NCBI RefSeq assembly: GCF_033473495.1
Contig: NC_088935.1
Location: 3,906,001-3,970,000 of the forward strand
Reading direction: 5' to 3'
Source of the DNA: Cercospora beticola
Lineage: Eukaryota > Ascomycota > Dothideomycetes > Mycosphaerellales > Mycosphaerellaceae
Length of the DNA stretch: 64,000 nucleotides
Part shown: positions 49,465-61,365 of the stretch, piece after piece
Numbering within the stretch: position 1 is the first letter of the stretch
How the letters are laid out: each line of letters begins with the position of its first letter
Notes under the pieces: generated by a model
Told to the model about the DNA's origin: nothing
Databases searched by the model: none
Seen by the model: the letters and a program-made list of their open reading frames with translations, nothing else
Translations under genes and position numbers: made by a program

Positions 49465-51435
49465 GGCGATGCTTGTGGTGCTCGATTTGGCAGCTGCAGT
49501 GAGAATGATTCCCGATGTATCAGTGGTCGTATGCGATTAGTTGGAGATGAAGGCAAGGAAGTGGCGGCTGGAGACAAGAGTTCAGACGACGCAGCAATGA
49601 TCAAAGGCAACGCAGGGCGAGATGGGGCGAGCTTTTAGAGCAACAAGTGGGCCTCCGTCCGACACGCCGCTGGACCTAAGAATTTGGGTGTGTCATTAGA
49701 ATTCGGGTTAGCAAGAGTATGAAACCTGCCGATGCTCAGTGCGCAAAAACGCGACCCATACGAATGGGACGAGTACCACCGCGAAAGATACGGGTCACGA
49801 ATCATCGTCATGCGTGTCATAGTTTTGCTGGGTGACTTATTGGAGTAAAGATAAGCACCTTTCTTCGACCTGGGAAGTGGTGGTCAGAGTGAACTTTACC
49901 GCTGCTGCTCAGCGGCTTTCGTGTGGCCGTTGGTGACGGAGGACAGGGTGGAGTTGCACTGGAAGAAATTTTACGTTCAAATTACTGGACCGTACGTCAT
50001 AAATAAGCCGTTCAAGCCCGTCGAGGCGACCAGAAGCAGTCAGCTGGGCGGCTTGGGTGAGGCCAGGAATGGGCAGAAGAGCACTTCCAAGCCGCTGTGG
50101 TCAGTACCAAGCACTCTTGAGTGCTGACAGCCGCTAAGCTTGGTATACCAAGACCAGACATGCTGCGAGAGAACACCACGATAGGTGCGACGTCTGCGAA
50201 TGGTGAGAATATCGAATCACGAAATACCATCACTCACCGCGAATCTGGCCGTCCAACCCCGAATCGCCACTCCAGCTTTCCATCTCCAGATCCATGTCTG
50301 CGCAGGTCGATGCATGGTGCGTGGTCCCATGGTCTGCAGAAGCAGAAAAGTGTTCGTGCTCGTTGCATGCAATGCGCGCGCGCGGCCCACGCGGCATTCC
50401 GGGTCCTTCGGCCCACCCGGCCTACCGCTTTCGGCCACGCCAGCCGGACTAGAACCCTCTCTTGCATTTTTTCTCAAGTAACATCTGCTCACTAAATTCC
50501 ACTTCCCCATGGACTTCCCTGTCCTCGATGACAATGCTGCTTCACGTCAAGAGATGGAAGATGTCGCCTCACTGGTTAATAAGCGATCGCAGACACGAGA
50601 AGGATCCGGATGGGTTGCGGAGGCCGAAGTTGCGAGGGCTTGGCGAGGGCGAATGATATCCTTGTGAAGTTCGGGCTATTGATCTTGCGACTTTTGAGAC
50701 ATCGTTCTATTTGTCAGTTGTGTCTCTATGACTTGCCGCTTTGGTGCGTCCACTGGTCAGAACGTCGTTCACTTCGGATCCGAAAGGACTTCTGCACACA
50801 GATCAGACTTCAACCGACAATATGCCGCCTTGACTTTGACGCCCTTCAACACGGGCAGCTGTGAGACAATTACTATTCCAAGAGCTCCTGATCTAGGTGA
50901 TGATAGATGACAGACAACATGCTGCCACTGTTCATTAATTACAATTGATAAAGTCCTCCCAGAAGAAACTCGAAGCGCGTGGGCGCCGATGTTGTTACCC
51001 AACGCCAAGATATGCCAACGAGGTATGGGTAGTCTCTTCTATGCCGAAGCGATGTGAACCGAATATAAGCGACACAGATCTAGGCGTGATGGCTTATGTC
51101 CTTCTGCTAAGCCGACGTCGTGAAAATGCGTTGCCCGGGAAAGGTCGTATCCATGCTGACAGCTCGAAAACTTCGGTGCAGGATTGCTTTGTCGGCTGCC
51201 TGTATCGCAGGTATATCGATGCTCACCGACGTTGACAAAGCCAGTAGAACACATACTCCTCCACGAAGGTCTGTGGACCAGAAGAAGCCTTCAAGGCTGC
51301 GGACATACCAAAGATATATCTTCGCCTCTCCTTCCCGTGACTCCACTCCGATGCCGTTAGCTATCCAGTGGCTTCCTGCCATAAACACAATACCTGCCAA
51401 ACAGTCAGAACTCGTCCCCATGAAACTCAAATCTC
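49465..51435. other. Intergenic ~2 kb, no gene seen
   Basis: Short overlapping frames without recognisable features. The first few hundred bases on the left should hold the permease promoter (minus strand). Confidence 0.5.
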
Positions 51436-52621
51436 TCATACTAACATCGGCCAATAAGAATGTATCTTCGGATTCGCAATATCCTTCCTCACAGTCGAAA
51501 GAAAAATCAACGTCTCCTCTCTCGACCACCCCAAAATATTAGTCCACAACCTCAACGTAAACCCCTCCAACCCCGCAAGGAAATTCACCTTCGTCATCGA
51601 CCCAAGTTTTTTATACCATTTATCCTTTGGCCAAGTGCCCACAGGCCATTTAAATTGCAATTCGGTGACATCTTCGAATCCTTGATTGATCATCCATTGT
51701 TTATATTTGCTCGGTGCTGTGGTATCGAGGTTTACGTGCGAGCAAGCTTCGAGTTGTCTGTCGTTCCATTCTTGGAGAGCGGTTCCGTCCATTGTTCCGT
51801 CGTCTGCGAGGAAGGGCATTTGGACGTCTGTCATTTCGAGCCAGCCGCCTGGGTTGAGATTCTCGTAGGCTTGTCTGATGACTGCGGGAAAATTCTTGCT
51901 GCAGCCGAGCAGGGCTCGGCCGTGGATGAAGTCGAACTTTTCGACGAAACTCCACTACAGGTGAGATGATGTAAGCACGTCTCTCATGTACGATAGGCTT
52001 CTGGGAGGCGAGGAAAGAAGGCACGAGATTGTGCAGCTGCAAGACTAGACTTACGTCTTCATCCATATCATCAATCTCGAACCTGCAATTCGGCGGCACG
52101 AAAACAGGTTGGATAGGACTCAAATCAGTCCCTAACACTTGGCAGTCCGGATGCTCATCTGCAAAATCGATAGCCTATACAGACTTCGTCAGCATAGCCA
52201 TCACCACCTCACAATCGTGGCTTACCCAAATACCCGTCCCAGTCCCCAAATCCAGAGCTCGTCGGATATCTTTGCCAATGGGTGACTGATACAGCTTATT
52301 CCGAAACGTATACAAAAAAGTCTCATGCTGTAAATCCGATCGATCCTGTTCTCGTTCATCTTCGGGTAGCATATATTGACTGCCGCTGAGGCCAGTGTAG
52401 CGATGATAGCCTCGTCCATTTTCTATCACGCTTTCGAGTAAGCTGGCTCGTAGTGATTGCGTGAGAGATCCCTCGTCTTCGCCTAATGCCGAGTCGCCAT
52501 CACTGCTGTCATCAGTCCCGGCCGCGACGATGAAATTCGGCGGCGCGATGACCAGATCAGCGTCAACGAATTCGTCCTCTTCTTCTGGGACATCATGTCC
52601 TGCATACTGTGGATTATTCAT
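51436..52621 (-). CDS. LaeA-like SAM-dependent methyltransferase
   Basis: Three exons on the minus strand, 52226..52621, 52055..52174 and 51436..51954, all phase 0 (introns 51 and 100 nt, GTAAGC...TAG and GTAAGT...TAG), giving 344 aa; the frame upstream of 52621 reaches only a TTG. SAM motif I is [10 protein letters not shown] joined by splicing to [47 protein letters not shown] and LNPGGWLEM follow as in LaeA-like proteins, and the end has [15 protein letters not shown]. The N-terminal 70 residues are acidic and disordered. LaeA-type proteins include global regulators of secondary metabolism, but fungi carry many paralogues, so this one may act on a different target. Confidence 0.9.
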
Positions 52622-54349
52622 GCCCAAATGCCGAGGAAGTATGATTCTTTTGAGTTCTGACTAGGGTTCTCTGGCCAAGTTGTTGGATACTTCTTGTTGG
52701 GCACTCGAAGAGCAATTGGGGCTTTATCGGGAAGCTATTTTTTACTCCAGCATAGCCTCGAAACTCTCTGAACAGCGCTGCAGCATGGTATAAGGTTTCC
52801 TTCTCTCACCTTATGTTATCTTTCTCACACCACGATGTGTAATCAGCGCGCTGCGGCACGTCCCCGTTGCTGACAAGGGGCTATCCTGGCCTCGTGATCA
52901 AAACCGCTCTGGTTTCCTCTGCCGGATCTTCTTCCCGTCTCTTAGTTCACTTGTGGAGATGGCATCATTGTTGAAAGTTCTTGGGCATATAAGGAAGAGG
53001 ATTGTTGCATTGCGTGTGATAGCCGTTGGCGTGGCCTTCGCGATACCAAAATCCTCGCATCTCTGGGGTTTACAGGGACAGGGATCATATACTGTCTTTG
53101 TCCGCACAACACTTTTTGCAGGAGTCCTTTCGATGCATTCTACACACGAGGAGTATCGCATGTTCGTGGCTCATCTGAGCAAAACAGTTCTTCGACTCCA
53201 CCATCTGATCGAGAGAAGGTAAAGGTCCGAAGCTAGTGAGCGGAAGTCCACGGATGTCGCGAATAAGGTGAATATATCCTGGGCATCATCAGCAATGACA
53301 TGTGATGTCGGATCGAACTCGAGGGCTGCAGATATCGAGAAGCCCTTCTTCAATAGGACTTTCCGATAGGGCCAAGTCAGCATCTTGCACTGGACTTCGA
53401 CTATAGAGGGCGATCGTGGACTGCAGCGTGCGATTAGCAAGTTCGACGAAGTGCAGAGGCCATAGATGCACACAGGTAGCTCTTACTGTCAAACGCTGTT
53501 ACAGCTAACGTCATGGAGTCGATGCTCACCTGGTCCACATCCGCTCGTCACAAGACAGACATCACACTACGTGCGACTCTTCGCAACAATGACAGTTGTC
53601 TTCGAGAGAAGTCGATGCAATTCTTATGAGGCATCCCATCCATACGAATCAGCCTCGTTGATCGAGCTCCCCCTCAAGCTGGTCTGCTAAAAGCGCTCCT
53701 GTCTGGAATTAGAGCAAGTCGGAGGTTCATGCGATTTCGCGCCTGGAGGACTCCATTGCTGTGGCTGTTCCGTCGTGTAAGGTGATTCTGCGGGTTCTGT
53801 TCTTCCGAAAGCTGAAGTCAAAATAAAAATGTCGTTGAGCAGGTCCCCACCTGCTCCACATTCGGCAGGTCCTCCCTTCTAATCCAGAGGAACGTACTTC
53901 CCGTTTTCTGGTCGTGAAAGTGCCTACGACACAATTTCATCAGAGGCAAGAACAGAGGAGCGAAGGCACATGAAGGTCATGATTTCAGGATCATGTGCGA
54001 AAATTCGCGTCACTACACATTACTATTACGACTCATGCTGCGCTATACATTATTATCTGCCTTGCCAGTAGCACACACCAAGAAGCAATCATTATTGTAG
54101 CCTTTCTTCCTGCATGTGTCCCAATTGAACATGTCGATGCTCACTCCTCCTTCGGCGGATCGATGTACTGCTTCTTACATTTCTTGCTCCATTTTTCCTT
54201 GGAACCTGGCTGTTTAATACATTTCTCGTTCCAAGCGCGCTGATGTCCTGTTGGATCGCCGTCGGTACAATAACGAGGAGCTCTGACCTTCTTTGGCAGC
54301 CACTAGAAAAATCGATCAAAGTCAGCATGTGTCTCAATCTGCAATACGA

Positions 54350-54620
54350 TGACGCCTTCTGCTGTTGGTACTGTGAATGTCTTGCCGGACAACGCACGTT
54401 GTCGTCCCCCGCTCTTTGCACTGTGGATGCATCGCCGGACAACAGAGGTTGACAGAACGCACTTTGACGCCCTCGATTGTTTGTACCGTGAATGTGTCGC
54501 CGGGTAACAGGCGTGGACACAATGCATATTGACGCCCTCGGCTGTTCGTACTGTGAAGTTGTCGCCGGACAACAGACATTGACACGACACACGGTGACGA
54601 CCTCGACTGTTTGTACGGGT
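54350..54620. repeat. 65-bp degenerate tandem repeat
   Basis: Units begin at 54400, 54465, 54530 and 54595, spaced exactly 65 bp, with a shorter unit (50 bp) from 54350. The shared core is tgacgccctcg, then ctgt-cgtactgtgaa, then gtcgccggacaacag. The last unit is truncated. The unit length is not a multiple of three and no gene spans the array, so it looks like a minisatellite. Confidence 0.8.
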
Positions 54621-54915
54621 CGCCAAGGACTTCTCTCTCACAACCAAAGTGACTTGCTGTGGACTGGGGTGTGCTGGACAGAGGCAAAGGCAAAGATGGG
54701 GGCAGGGCATTACATGACCCATCTATCCTCGGTCAGGAGCACTCTGGTACAGTGACTTCGACGAATCCAGATCGCATGGGCTTGTCTCTGAGACAGATCT
54801 CCGCAACATTTCTTTGCATCTCCGTGCCTCGATGCGCAGAGTTATCCCTTCCGCCAGAGAGAGCGCTCAGACGAGCAGTGCAGCTACGCAACGCGTGGTA
54901 TCTCGAGCAAAGCTG

Positions 54916-55359
54916 GCGACACATTTTCGTTCCAAGGCTAGACGAAGGAGCAGAGGTCTCCCGCTCTGCTTAGAGAAAGCTGTACTTGCGGCCATGTCTC
55001 AGAGCGATATCTGAGACGAATTTCTGGCCGTGGTCAGCCTCGTAAGCTTGGCAGGCTCTGTTCTGCCGGAGAAGAGTGCTCTTTCTGGTGATTATTTGGG
55101 GCACTACCAAAGCTGTCGGCGCAAGACAGTAATCGCTCCTTGGAGACCCGGCAGCACACTTTCGTTGCAAGGCCAGGCGAAGAGGCAGGGATCTCTCGCT
55201 CTATTCAGAGAAAGCTGTATGTGCGGCCTTGTCTCAGGGCGATAGCTAAAACGAGTTTTTGGCCGTGGCCAGCCTCGCAGGCTGGGTTCACTGGGTTCTG
55301 CTAGAGAAAGGTGTGCTTTCTGGCAATCGGTATGGTCACCAACAACTTTAGCGGTGAAC
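54916..55359. repeat. Diverged tandem duplication, ~236-bp period
   Basis: Copy A (54916-55121) and copy B (55151-55359) align over about 200 bp; shared blocks include agagaaagctgta, ggccgtgg, cagcctcg and gtgctttctgg-like. Most differences are transitions (C/T, G/A). A weaker third copy may begin near 54795. No open frame is preserved in both. Confidence 0.7.
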
Positions 55360-57702
55360 GGCGGTCGTCTCTCAAGGCATACCCACCCGTCATCATTCCT
55401 CCCGCGAATTTCTAGCAGTAATAAGAGACCGGCATACTGAGTTCCGAAGTGTACCCTTCGTTTCGAGATTGTGAATCTGCATTATGTGGCAATCCAGCAA
55501 TGTAGCACCCGTCCAAAATTTTCCATTCTTCCTGCAGGGAGCTTGTTTGCCAATATGAGAAAGAGCATAGGCTGTTCCGAGCGCTCACTGAACACTGCCC
55601 TGGGATGCGCAGTATGCCATCGTTTGGGTACATTCCTCATCGCCCTAAAACAGGACATCGACCACTGTTCCTTTCCTCGCATGAGGTGCATCTTGAGTTG
55701 ATGGTGCGACCGGCAGCAGTCGGTAGCAAGTAATACTCCGCTTCACGGCTCTCGACGGAGTGGGCAGCTAGATTGGGCGAGGAGGAGTCGCAGAACCGAG
55801 TGCTACCATCTGCTCTATACCAGTACAGCCTCCGGCGAAGCCGAGATTCAATCCTGTCGAACAGCACAGCGCATTCCGTGTTCTTTTCGCGAAGGATTTG
55901 TCGGGTCGAACAAGGTCCTTCTTGACGATATCTGTAAATAATACCCAGACTGGATGTGCATAAGTTGTGCTTCGCTGTGGACAGTCCTACGAGCGACAGT
56001 AGGTTTTACTCCTATCGAGAGGGCCGCATGTGGAAGACTACAATCGAGAGGCGCTGGAAGGTAGGCATCTGCGCAATGCTTTTCATCAGTGGATATCAGC
56101 TCACATTGTTTAGTCCACTTCGCCTGCAAAGGTGATAAAATTGGCGGAGACGTGCGGTTAAACAAGCTCGAGTGCCACACCTTCAAAGAGCCGCCGGATG
56201 CTGCTGCTGGTGTGAAATACTTCCTGCCGACCGACACTCAACGTTGCCAACAACCGCGAGATCCGGCCTGGGACCACAAGGATTGCGAGAAGGGCAATGG
56301 GAAGCTCGTTTTTCGTGAGTTTAACGGACCCATTGGTGCTGATCACGCTGACGCCAGCAAACATCTCCGGCGCGAACTCAACCGAGGGATACGTCGCTCA
56401 GAGATTTTGCCACATCGCTTCCTACATCAAGTCATTTATGGTCGGACCGTGTCTTGGGCATTTCAGTGAACCAGAAATTAATGGCTAGCGTCGAACGCGG
56501 GAAGGAGCTCGAACGGAGGCCTGAGTCGAGAGATCCATCTGCATCTTGGAGCACTGAAGATAGACGGCGATGCAGTTGATGCGAAATGCGAGTTCTAGTC
56601 GTGTTGTGTAAATGATAGAAATAGCCAGGTTGGCAGCGAGCAGCAATCAGACGGAAATTGCTCCGGCATCATGTGACGCGAATCTTACGAAGTTCTGATT
56701 GGCCACGAACCTCCAGTAGCATGCAACCTTCAGATTGATGCGACTCTGAAGTGCTTCCCAACTCTTCATGTCTGTTCTACAATTCGACCTTCCTCTGGAA
56801 AACTCGATACACGTTCATCGTGCTAGCCCGAGAATTTCCGAAACATGTTGGCACCTACCACACCCCCAATTCGAAGAGCAGAAGAAGTATCGACCGCGCG
56901 AAGCAGACGAACACGCGACACCTTCATCGCGACACGCATAAATAGGAGGCATACGAGTCTTGACCTCAAACGGCGTGGTCTGCGTGATCTTGAACTTCAT
57001 CATGAGCAACTTCCAAGAACACGTTGCACAAGTTCTCCTCGACTAGGTGCTCGCGCACTAGATGCGTTCCGACGTCGACCGAAGCCCTGATTTCAATTTG
57101 CAACAGACTACCTAGTCACTGCGCCTCGTACAGCCCCTCAGCCTCTCAGTTCGCACTAGCCCTCGAAGGTGTTTCTCTATGTGCAGGCTATGGGTAACCA
57201 CCTGACAAATGCTTGGCACGATCTAGACCGTATTGGTGCTGTACAACCTGGCCATATCTCGGATCTCGAAGCATAGACTGTCGAATGCTAGCACCCATAA
57301 ATTCCAGACTCTACCTACCACCCTACTAGCGAAGGCCAAGTAAAGTCAATCCTTGCTAGACTACCTACATCCGGTATGGAACTTGCCCAAGCCATTCTAC
57401 AGTACTTCAAGCAATCAACACTCTACCGGAAAAACGGGCAATGCTTTGCCTGCATGAAACAAGGAGGGAGATCTAGTCTCGTATAGGCGTAGTAAGCCCC
57501 GACTACAAGAACGCGACCTTGGTATTCTCGCGGCTTCAATGCATGGAACAGCCACATCACGGTAGTATCGGCTCACAGAGAGTACATATTCTCGTTGCTC
57601 GGACTTGCCTCTCCCTCCGGCACGAACACCGCAAATCTGCCATTTCACAACCACGCCCAACAATTCCTCCTCTGCTATCTTAACCAATCGCTGCCTTACA
57701 CT

Positions 57703-58195
57703 ATGCAACTATCATCAATCCTCGCCCTCGTGGCCGCCGCTGCCGGTATTGTCCATGCTCAAGATGGCTGGTACGAGAAGCACCAGGACGACCAAGTGCG
57801 AGCATGCTCAGGCAAAGGCATCGGTGCCTCATGCCGATACGTCAGTCTATCCGCTCGTGCGAAGCAAGCATCTAGAGGATCAGTTTTCACTAACGACGCT
57901 ACGTTTTACGAACAGGTTGCCGATTACATTTACGATGGATATGACGGCGACAGATACCACGTGGTCTGCGACGGCGCGTCGCAATGCGCGTCGCGCAGTG
58001 GAGAGCTCAACGATGACAGCCAGGGCGGCATCAACCAGAATGTACGTATCAATTGCTGCCCCTACCAGCGGTCCCTTTTTGTAGATGAGACAGAAAAGCT
58101 AACAGTAGTGTGCACATGGTCAGATGTGCCAGACATGCCCTGCTTCTGGTTGCTGCACGGAAACTAACTTGGGAACCTGGGTTCACTACGATTAG
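57703..58195 (+). CDS. Small secreted cysteine-rich protein
   Basis: Three exons, 57703..57840, 57916..58041 and 58109..58195, giving 116 aa. Intron 1 (75 nt, GTCAGT, branch CACTAAC, acceptor CAG) is a multiple of three and has no stop, so an unspliced reading is also open. Intron 2 (67 nt, GTACGT, branch GCTAAC, acceptor TAG) moves the frame to one ending CQTCPASGCCTETN. A clear signal peptide (MQLSSILALVAAAAGIVHA) precedes a mature chain of about 97 residues with nine Cys. Such proteins in plant-associated fungi are often effectors or antimicrobial proteins. I recognise no named family. A toxin role is neither shown nor excluded. Confidence 0.72.
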
Positions 58196-58290
58196 TTGGC
58201 CAGAATTCTGGATCAGACATGATTGTCTCGAAGGAGCATGTGAGGAACCCCTCGATCCTCTAGTTATATCATAGCCCAAGCTATACTTGC

Positions 58291-61200
58291 TCAATCGCCA
58301 CTGTCCCACTGGCAGAAGCAGCCTCCAGTCCCGCCATCTATCCCACTCCCCTCATTCTTACTTTCCTTGCTTCTATTTTCTTCTTCCTCTGCATCATCGT
58401 CCCGTCTCTCCAATCCTTCCTCTTTCTCGCCCGGCACCTCACCTCCATCGACCAATTTCCCTCCCACACCACGATCCTCCCAAATCCAACTTTTCACACT
58501 CGAATCCACGATCTCTGTTTCCTCTTCAATGCCATAACAATACACCGCTTTGTCCTTCGCAGATAAACCACCATGTCTGTCAATCGTGACAGTAACATGG
58601 TATGGGAAACTTCCGGGGAAGCTCATAGAGTTCGCAGTCGATGACCCGGCTACAGTAGAGCCGTTGGTGGAGGAGGAGATTGTCGCATTGTTGAGAAGTC
58701 CTCTTCTCGTCCAGATTTTGATCGAGAGTCGGGTTTGAGAGAAGGTGCAGACTGCGGATGCGGAGGAGAGCGGGACGTTGGTTGTGATATTATTATTGTT
58801 CGAGGTGTTCCGAGATTGAGAAGAGCCGGAAGACTCCGAGTTGTCGATGTAGATGGAGCGATCGAAGTAGGTATAGAAACTGTAGTGCTCAGTGTCGAGC
58901 CCTCGATTGTAAAGTCGGAGCGGTTGAGCAGTGACAAAAGGGTAGAGAGTGGAGTCTCCGGGTTTGCCATCGAGTTTGACAGCGGCTTTGGGTATGTTCG
59001 ACGCAGCGGAAGTGTCGATCTTGATCTTTTTGTCATCATCGGGGTCGTCGTGATCATCATCATTACTTGCAGATGTAGTGGGATAAGGGTAGCTGAAGTT
59101 AGAGCTACGCTTGAGCAACTTCGAGCTCGGCTGAAGCGCTACAGCATCGAGCAAGGAGATGTAGAAAGGCGTCTCCTCTCCGTCATACGGCTCGCTAACA
59201 TTGTCGGTCGTACGTCCAAGGTACTTCCGATCGTCGTCACCGGGTGGCGCCGGCAACGAGGCGAAGACATAATCCTTCCAGCTACTCCTCTTCGCAAGCT
59301 TGCTAGTCGTCATATTTTTGGAGCGAATTTCAAGTCGAAAGTTCGGCAGATCACCAGTAGCCGCTGAAGATGGTGCTGAGCAAGACCAAATCGGACCTTT
59401 TACACAGGTGTCTCTGGACTTCTTCATCTTTGGCTGGATTATCGTGCTGACGCCAATAGGTATGGCAGGGAATCCCGTCAAGTTCAGCCATGAAGCCTCA
59501 ACAGCCACATCGCTGTGCTTTTGAGGGACGAAGATGACCAGGAGAATGATGAGCACCAGTAGAAGAACACCCGCGAAGAGCGAAAGCAGCCAGATATGCC
59601 GCCTGTACCAAGGTGGTCTCGGTTTGTCGTCTCCTAGGCTGCGAACAGTGAGCTGGCCAAATCTGTCTGTCACCAACTGTGGTCGCTCTTCCACATACAC
59701 AGGTGGCGGGAACAGCTCGTTCTTCCCACCATCGCTAATGCCAAGCCCGTAAGAATCCTGTCTGGTGTGGGTGACTCGCATTCTCGTGACACTCTTGGGC
59801 TCTGGAGGGCTGCGAGCAGGTATGTATTCTTCCTCCTTGTGAAGCAGAACAGTTTCATCCAGAGCACTTGGAGTTGGCGCGCGTGATACTGCGATCTGTT
59901 TCTGTTCCCCAAAGGATGAGGTTGGTCCAATAGGCATACCGAGGTGGGCTTGTTGGATTTCTGGTGTTGCTGAGAGTGGTGACATGAAAGAAGTGTCCGT
60001 CGTCTGTGTCATGCCGCGAGCAGGAGTCGATCTGACCACTGGAGGAGTCCGGAGCTCGTCAGCAGATGGTGTTGTGAAAATTGCCCCTTTGGCGCCGCTC
60101 ATTGCTGGCGGCGAAAGGGTTCCTTCTGGCGGAGTCTTATCCTGTGTCCCTTGTGCGGTATTCTTGACATCGTCCGCATCTATTGCGTCAGATGAGTGGC
60201 CATCTTTTCCGTGTGGCGACGTATACACGCTCTGCGAAGGAGACCATCCAGGCGAGACCATGCTCCTGTCCTGATCCTCCTGAGGATACCAGCTCGGAAA
60301 GCGACGCGCAATGTCAAAGTAAGCTGCAGCAAGCCCAGTGCTCGGAATGAAATACATGTCAAACGACTTCGGAGTTCCATGCAACGCTGCTGGAGAAGTC
60401 AAAGATCGCTGCGGCACCTTTTCACTCATCGACACAGTCCGACCTTCGCATGGCGCCGAATATCGAGCGTCTCCCCTCGCACGACTAGCTTCACTTTCCA
60501 TGACTTCTGGATCCGCTTCTCCCATAGCTGCAGCGTCATGCAAAACCGGCGTGCGCTCCGCAATGGGTGGCGGAGAACGCCAAAATGACTGAATTGTAGA
60601 TTTCGCAGAGAAAGGCGAGAGGATTGTCCACCAGCCTTTGCTGCGACGAGGTGTAGGGAGACCAGGAGTCGGAAGAGGACATGGCTTCTCAGTAGCCTCC
60701 AAAGGTGAGACATCCTCGAATGTAGTTGTCGCAGTCACCGCTGAGAACCGTGACTTGAGACCCGCTGATCCAGTGCCTGTGAAGGGAAGAGGTGGAACTG
60801 GTGGCGCTGTCGACGTAGACATGCAATTAGTGTAGCGAGAGTACACGCTCGAAGCCGGGCGTCGTCCTTTGACTTGCTGGGCCTGCGAGCTGCGAAACTC
60901 ATCTCGAGCTGGTGTAATGACGATCCTGGGCGTGGCGACTTCCAGTCCATAGGCCGCTTCTTGCTCATCCGCTGCAGCACGATCAATCTTCAAAGGTTCC
61001 GGTTTTCTCGAGGCCGGGCCTCTCTTCGAATACAATCCACCGATACCCTGTCCATCTTGCACTGCTGGCGTAGCAACTGCTACATCGCCACGCAGGCTCC
61101 GCACGGAAGGTTGATGCCCTTGCAAACCAGTTGCAACCACCTTCTCGGCACCAGCATACACAGGCGTCTTGCCACCCAGCTGACCAACCTCTACCGCCTC

Positions 61201-61365
61201 AGTCCTCGCATGCGACTCTTCAAAGCTCACAAACTTCAACTCCGGGATTCGTGATTCGTAAGGAAAGACCGTCTTCTGTACAGCGCATGTCGTATCGATG
61301 CTGAGTTTGCCGCGCGTAGCCTTCTTCTTCTTATTATGCGATGCCCGTGATCGCTGGCCGAACAT
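58291..61365 (-). CDS. Large single-pass membrane protein with disordered cytosolic region
   Basis: Single exon, 1024 aa, ATG at 61365. The N-terminal 590 residues are Pro/Ser/Thr-rich and disordered, with several SP/TP sites. One strong membrane helix (HIWLLSLFAGVLLLVLIILLVIFV) sits near residue 600, after PPWYRRH. The C-terminal 400 residues, probably outside or luminal, contain conserved-looking strands (ASWLNLTGFPAIPIGVSTII), Asn sequons and paired Cys (VCTFSQTRLSIKIWTR, YCYGIEEETEIV). Fungal homologues are often labelled 'glycoprotease family protein', but I see no protease motif, so I would not assign that activity. It lies 95 bp from the end of the secreted protein gene (convergent). 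Confidence 0.75.
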   Translation of the reverse strand: MFGQRSRASHNKKKKATRGKLSIDTTCAVQKTVFPYESRIPELKFVSFEESHARTEAVEVGQLGGKTPVYAGAEKVVATGLQGHQPSVRSLRGDVAVATPAVQDGQGIGGLYSKRGPASRKPEPLKIDRAAADEQEAAYGLEVATPRIVITPARDEFRSSQAQQVKGRRPASSVYSRYTNCMSTSTAPPVPPLPFTGTGSAGLKSRFSAVTATTTFEDVSPLEATEKPCPLPTPGLPTPRRSKGWWTILSPFSAKSTIQSFWRSPPPIAERTPVLHDAAAMGEADPEVMESEASRARGDARYSAPCEGRTVSMSEKVPQRSLTSPAALHGTPKSFDMYFIPSTGLAAAYFDIARRFPSWYPQEDQDRSMVSPGWSPSQSVYTSPHGKDGHSSDAIDADDVKNTAQGTQDKTPPEGTLSPPAMSGAKGAIFTTPSADELRTPPVVRSTPARGMTQTTDTSFMSPLSATPEIQQAHLGMPIGPTSSFGEQKQIAVSRAPTPSALDETVLLHKEEEYIPARSPPEPKSVTRMRVTHTRQDSYGLGISDGGKNELFPPPVYVEERPQLVTDRFGQLTVRSLGDDKPRPPWYRRHIWLLSLFAGVLLLVLIILLVIFVPQKHSDVAVEASWLNLTGFPAIPIGVSTIIQPKMKKSRDTCVKGPIWSCSAPSSAATGDLPNFRLEIRSKNMTTSKLAKRSSWKDYVFASLPAPPGDDDRKYLGRTTDNVSEPYDGEETPFYISLLDAVALQPSSKLLKRSSNFSYPYPTTSASNDDDHDDPDDDKKIKIDTSAASNIPKAAVKLDGKPGDSTLYPFVTAQPLRLYNRGLDTEHYSFYTYFDRSIYIDNSESSGSSQSRNTSNNNNITTNVPLSSASAVCTFSQTRLSIKIWTRRGLLNNATISSSTNGSTVAGSSTANSMSFPGSFPYHVTVTIDRHGGLSAKDKAVYCYGIEEETEIVDSSVKSWIWEDRGVGGKLVDGGEVPGEKEEGLERRDDDAEEEENRSKESKNEGSGIDGGTGGCFCQWDSGD

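Larger units (their letters stand above)
52622..57702. other. 5-kb gene-poor region with tandem repeats
   Basis: I found no supported gene on either strand. Short frames exist, for example 53171-53473 minus and a Cys-containing stretch around 56089-56469 plus, but the latter starts only at GTG and shows no signal peptide. The region carries a 65-bp tandem repeat and a 236-bp tandem duplication (listed separately). The right end is the promoter of the small secreted protein. Confidence 0.5.

Noticed and set aside
54350..54620. CRISPR-like array
   Set aside because: Units are contiguous without unique spacers, and the organism is a fungus; it is a minisatellite.
56089..56469. Possible Cys-containing effector gene
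   Set aside because: Starts only at GTG, no signal peptide, no convincing upstream exon.
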